In this document: positions 30,329 to 33,068 of the stretch, one piece after another
Layout: each line of letters starts with the position of its first letter
How positions within the stretch are numbered: the first letter of the stretch is position 1
Assembly: GCA_003222275.1 (NCBI GenBank)
Contig: QHVJ01000088.1
Location: 1 to 33,068 of the forward strand
DNA length: 33,068 nucleotides
DNA from: Acidobacteriota bacterium
GTDB lineage: Bacteria > Acidobacteriota > Vicinamibacteria > Fen-336
Reading direction: 5' to 3'
Made by a program: the position numbers and the translations under genes
The notes under the pieces: generated by a model
The model's input: the letters and a program-made list of their open reading frames with translations, nothing else
The model's database searches: none
Told to the model about the DNA's origin: nothing

Positions 30329-30955
30329 ATGGCGTTCATCACGTTCGAAGGAATGGAAGGCTGCGGGAAGAGCACCCAGGCGAAGCTTCTCGCCCGGGCT
30401 CTCGGCTCGGACGCGGTGCTGACCCAGGAGCCGGGAGGAACCGCGATTGGCCGCGCCATCCGCCAGCTCCTCCTCGATCCCGCGAACCGGGCCATGAGCG
30501 CGGAGGCGGAGGTGCTGCTCTTCTTCGCCGACCGCGCACAGCACGTCGCCGAGGTGATCCGGCCGGCGCTCGCGGCGGGCAAGATCGTGATCTCCACCCG
30601 CTACGTCGACACGTCGTTGGCCTATCAAGGGTACGGGCGGGGACTGGACCTCGACCGGATCCGCTCGGTGGCCGTCCTGGCCACCGGCGGCCTGCGCCCC
30701 GACCTCACGCTCTTCTTCGACCTGCCGCTGGAGGTCGGCCTCGCCCGGGTCGTCCGCCGCGGCGGCCGGGACCGGCTCGAGTCGGAGGTGCGCGAGTTCC
30801 ACGAGCGGGTGCGAAACGGCTATCTCGAGCTGGCGGCCGCGGAGCCGGACCGGTGGATCCGCATCGACGCGAGCGGCTCCGAAGCGGACGTCGAGGCGCG
30901 GACGCGCGCCGCCGTCGAGGCCCGTGGCCTCGCCCCGAGCCATGGCGTTCGCTAG
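30329..30955 (+). CDS. tmk: Thymidylate kinase
   Basis: The 208-aa kinase converts dTMP to dTDP with ATP. It shows FEGMEGCGKSTQAKLL (P-loop, 6-21), EPGGTAIG, the DR motif in FFADRAQHV, STRYVDTSLAYQGYGRGLD, and a short lid with RRGGRDRLE. The family signature is complete. ATG 30329 follows the inverted-repeat element by 21 bases, and no strong ribosome-binding site is present. The 3' end overlaps holB by 14 bases, the common tmk-holB pair of bacteria. Confidence 0.96.
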   Translation: MAFITFEGMEGCGKSTQAKLLARALGSDAVLTQEPGGTAIGRAIRQLLLDPANRAMSAEAEVLLFFADRAQHVAEVIRPALAAGKIVISTRYVDTSLAYQGYGRGLDLDRIRSVAVLATGGLRPDLTLFFDLPLEVGLARVVRRGGRDRLESEVREFHERVRNGYLELAAAEPDRWIRIDASGSEADVEARTRAAVEARGLAPSHGVR

Positions 30956-31943
30956 GATCCTCGGCCACCCGCGCCTTCGTGGCCTTCTCGCGCGGGCGGT
31001 GGGTCGCCGCCGCCTGCCCCCCGCCCTTCTTTTCTCGGGCCCGTCCGGCGTCGGAAAGAAGACGCTCGCGCTCGCCGTGGGCCGCGCCCTGCTGTGCGAG
31101 GGTGACGACGGAGACGCCTGCGACGGGTGCGCCGCTTGCAGCCGGGCGGCGCGGGGGCTGCATCCCGACGCGATCCTCGTCGAGCCCGACGGCGCGTCGA
31201 TCAAGATCGAGCAGGTGCGGGACGCGGTGCGGGAGATCGCGGGCCGTCCGTTCGAGGGCCGCGCGCGTGCCTTCGTCTTCGACGAGGCGCACCTCGTCAC
31301 GGAGCAAGCGCAGAACGCCTTGCTCAAGAGCCTGGAGGAGCCACCCGCGACCTCGCACGTCTTCCTCGTCACCGCGTCGCCGCAGGCGCTGCTGCCGACG
31401 ATCCGCTCCCGCTGCCAGACGTTGCGGTTCTCGCCGCTGCCGCAATCGCTGCTCGAGACTCACCTGCGCGAAACCTCCGGACTGTCCCCCGACGAAGCGC
31501 GCCTGCGGGCGGCGCTCTCTGGGGGCAGCCTCGGCGTCGCCCTCGCCTTCGAGTCGGAGGCATGGCGCGACCTGCGCGTGGAGCTCTTGGAAATGCTGGA
31601 GAAGCTCGGCCGCGCCGGCACCCTCGGCCGCATGGACGCCGCCGAGCGGCTTTCGGAGATGGACGATCCCATCCTGGCCCTCACCGCGCTGCGCTCGCTC
31701 CTCCGCGACGTGGCGGCGCTTCGCGCCGGAAGCCCGGCCCTGCTCAACGCCGACGTGGCCGCTCGCCTCGAACCGCTCGCGCGCGGCCCGCTGGGGGAGA
31801 GGGCGGGGGAGATGGCGCGGGCGGCGGGGGAGACCCGCGATGCCCTCGAGGGCAAGATCACGGGCACGAACCTGCGCCGCGGGCCCGCCAACGCTCTCCT
31901 CGCCTTCGACGTCCTGATGGATGCCCTGGGCGCTCCCGCCTGA
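30942..31943 (+). CDS. holB: DNA polymerase III delta' subunit
   Basis: This clamp-loader subunit of 333 aa has the P-loop-like GPSGVGKKTLA, the zinc module C-x8-C-x2-C-x2-C (LLCEGDDGDACDGCAACS), VFDEAHLVTEQAQNALLKSLEEPP, and the SRC motif in IRSRCQTLRF. With tau/gamma and delta it loads the beta clamp on primed DNA. ATG 30942 is chosen over GTG 30924, because delta' proteins begin just before the HPRLRGLLARAV segment. It lies within the tmk stop region, so the two genes are coupled. Confidence 0.93.
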   Translation: MAFARILGHPRLRGLLARAVGRRRLPPALLFSGPSGVGKKTLALAVGRALLCEGDDGDACDGCAACSRAARGLHPDAILVEPDGASIKIEQVRDAVREIAGRPFEGRARAFVFDEAHLVTEQAQNALLKSLEEPPATSHVFLVTASPQALLPTIRSRCQTLRFSPLPQSLLETHLRETSGLSPDEARLRAALSGGSLGVALAFESEAWRDLRVELLEMLEKLGRAGTLGRMDAAERLSEMDDPILALTALRSLLRDVAALRAGSPALLNADVAARLEPLARGPLGERAGEMARAAGETRDALEGKITGTNLRRGPANALLAFDVLMDALGAPA

Positions 31944-31970
31944 GGCTCAACCGTTTCCATCTTGCGCCGG

Positions 31971-32000
31971 TCCGAAGGGCTGTGCTAGAAGAAGGTAACG
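31971..32000 (+). promoter_or_regulatory. Candidate promoter of the Hfq-like gene
   Basis: TTGCGC followed 18 bases later by TAGAAG with TG before it (TGCTAGAAG, about 31983-31992) could be an extended -10 promoter. The hairpin AGGTA-ACGC-TACCT lies just downstream (about 31992-32005), at the start of a leader of about 110 bases. The match is weak. Confidence 0.25.
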
Positions 32001-32112
32001 CTACCTCTCCCGATCGGCATCCCAGACGCGTCGGAGCCTGCTGACCTCCGCCTCACCCGGTAGGCCAGGAAACGCGTCACCGATCGGAGCAGCCGACAGG
32101 AGGCCGGACCCG

Positions 32113-32433
32113 ATGAACCGCAAGCTGATTCGTCCTGACCTGACCGAGATCAAGGAGCAGCTCCAGGCGCCGCCGAAGCTGTACCGCCAGCGCAAGCCCA
32201 TCCCCCCGGAGCAGACCAACGCCGAGAGCTTCTACTACCTGAAGCAGATGACCAACAAGACGCGCATGGTCATCCAGCTGAAGGACGGCGAGCAGATCCG
32301 CGGCGTCATCGAGTGGTACGACCGCCACGCCTTGAAGGTCCACCGCGCCGGCGAGCCCAACATCCTCCTCCTCAAGGACGCGATCAAGTACATGTTCAAG
32401 GAGAACGAGGAGGACGGAGGGGACGAAGACTGA
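32113..32433 (+). CDS. hfq: Divergent Hfq-like Sm protein with N-terminal extension
   Basis: The 106-aa protein has an Sm core at about 36-97. NAESFYYLKQMTNKTRMVIQ stands where Hfq has its N-terminal helix and first strand, LKDGEQIRGVIEWYDRHALKV fits Sm1 (G, then W/F-D), and NILLLKDAIKYM fits Sm2, where Hfq has YKHA. The usual His is replaced, since KHA reads KDA. A basic, proline-rich stretch of about 35 residues precedes the core and a short acidic tail (EEDGGDED) follows. It probably forms an RNA-binding ring. ATG 32113 has AGGAGG some nine bases upstream. I am fairly sure of the Sm fold, less so that it acts as a true sRNA chaperone. Confidence 0.75.
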   Translation: MNRKLIRPDLTEIKEQLQAPPKLYRQRKPIPPEQTNAESFYYLKQMTNKTRMVIQLKDGEQIRGVIEWYDRHALKVHRAGEPNILLLKDAIKYMFKENEEDGGDED

Positions 32434-32995
32434 CGGTCTTGCCCTCAGTCCCCGTTGCTGCAAGGACTTGAGCGCCATCCGAGCCTGCGCCGGGTGATGC
32501 ATCCGAAGGCTCGGAACCCCCCTCTGTCGCCATTTTGTCGCCACTCCAGGGGGAGGACGCTGTGCTGCCCCCGATCCCCAACGCAAGAGACTTCAACTCC
32601 AGCTAAGCGATTGAGTTGCTTGGAACAATCATCTGACCGCGAATCTGTAGGTCGGGCGTTCGAATCGCCCGGGGCGCCAGCCTGCAACCTCCTGAGACTG
32701 GCTGTTGAAAGAAGTACCTGCCCCCTAAGGGTCTAGCCATCGTTAGCCTGTTTCAGCGTGTGGCACTCATTTCCAGGAAGGTTCAGCTCTCTGCACCCCC
32801 GGTGACACCCGAGGATCACTGTGTTGATCCGCATCGCGGGTCGGCTTTGAGGTGCCGAAGGCCGCGACCAGCCGCTCGCCATGATCGTTGGCCGAGGGGT
32901 TCGAGGGTTCTGCGTGTTTCGAGAAGTTTCGGGGCAGGTGGAACCAGAATGGAACCACTGGACCGATGACCATTACGGGAAGTTGTTGAGGGATT
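32434..32995. other. Gene-poor region, probable integration scar
   Basis: No frame here has convincing protein character on either strand. TGTCGCCA is directly repeated (32525-32532 and 32536-32543), GGAACCA twice near 32940-32960. Minus-strand frames over 32440-32600 read like the low-complexity tail of a tyrosine integrase (GDKMATEGGSEPSD), a resemblance too weak to annotate. The stretch is bounded and interrupted by tRNA 3' fragments, as expected for the remains of inserted elements. Confidence 0.4.
32639..32679 (+). pseudogene. tRNA 3'-end fragment (T-arm and acceptor side)
   Basis: GGGCG-TTCGAAT-CGCCC (32654-32670) is a perfect T-arm, followed by GGGGCGC and CA. A variable-loop-like AGGTC precedes it. 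No 5' acceptor strand (GCGCCCC), D-arm or proper anticodon stem is found upstream. It fits a tRNA 3' half left as an attachment-site copy. Confidence 0.5.
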
Positions 32996-33068
32996 TGGTA
33001 CGCCCGGTAGGGCTCGAACCTACAACCTTCGGCTCCGGAGGAACGCGCATGTTCCAGACCGGCTCATA
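32996..33068 (-). tRNA. tRNA 3' half, Arg-like, interrupted at the anticodon loop
   Basis: On the minus strand the tRNA ends with CCA (complement of 32996-32998), discriminator A, acceptor 3' strand CGGGCGT, T-arm GTAGG-TTCGAGC-CCTAC (complement of 33007-33023), variable loop AGGTT and anticodon-stem 3' strand GCCGA (33029-33033). The AGGTT loop and CGGGCG(C/T)A end resemble tRNA-Arg. The loop could read CTCCGGA (anticodon CCG), but the bases before it (CGTTC) cannot pair with GCCGA, so the 5' half is not where it should be. The piece is either an attachment-site remnant or the 3' exon of an intron-bearing tRNA; the window ends before this can be settled. Confidence 0.6.

Noticed and set aside
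32396-32596. Minus-strand frame with integrase-tail-like residues
   Set aside because: The likeness is to low-complexity tails only. No catalytic Arg/His/Tyr motif of tyrosine recombinases is present, and it overlaps the Hfq-like gene.

Overview
The window is a very GC-rich, densely coded stretch of a bacterial chromosome from a Gram-negative organism. It has a TonB-dependent receptor and an mpl-type murein recycling ligase, there is almost no intergenic space, and many start/stop codons overlap (GTGA/ATGA). The gene content and the atypical Hfq suggest Acidobacteriota or a neighbouring deep-branching phylum. That placement is inference, not a taxonomic result.

Layout. 1-4575 (+): the end of a YqeY-like protein, then a tight run nagZ / atypical SDR / S66 LD-carboxypeptidase / mpl, a murein-recycling operon. 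4576-7060 (+): a structured leader and a TonB-dependent outer-membrane receptor. 7061-7268: two tandem copies of an interspersed repeat. 7269-9637 (-): an SxtJ / carbamoyltransferase / DUF5989 trio with its own good sigma70-like promoter. 9655-11602 (-): PolX and a 69-aa membrane peptide. 11632-14596 (-): a TPR membrane protein and two paralogous polytopic membrane proteins with a shared set of histidines. 14652-17689 (-): a membrane histidine kinase overlapping a receiver-GAF-histidine kinase hybrid, with no DNA-binding output gene beside them. 17713-24363 (+): an unknown helical protein translationally coupled to a glycan-assembly operon (GT2, SAM methyltransferase, UDP-galactopyranose-mutase-like flavoprotein, GT-C-like membrane protein). 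24424-28369: a cNMP/FHA protein convergent with a Ycf46-like AAA ATPase and a half-pseudokinase/PQQ-propeller fusion, apparently one signalling module. 28388-30133 (-): an RfbD-like reductase and a classical SDR. 30174-30307: a MITE-like inverted-repeat element. 30329-32433 (+): tmk, holB and a divergent Hfq. 32434-33068: gene-poor DNA carrying 3' pieces of two tRNA genes in opposite orientation, probably an integration scar (or, at the edge, the end of an intron-bearing tRNA).

The most interesting points are: (i) a family of four two-hairpin repeats in which the stem of one hairpin changes by compensating bases around a constant A(A/G)TGAAT loop; (ii) the tandem histidine-rich membrane paralogs with their TPR partner; (iii) the pseudokinase-propeller / AAA / FHA module; (iv) an Hfq-like protein with an N-terminal extension and a changed Sm2 motif; (v) an SDR lacking the YxxxK catalytic pair inside a murein-recycling operon; (vi) tRNA 3' fragments at the right edge.
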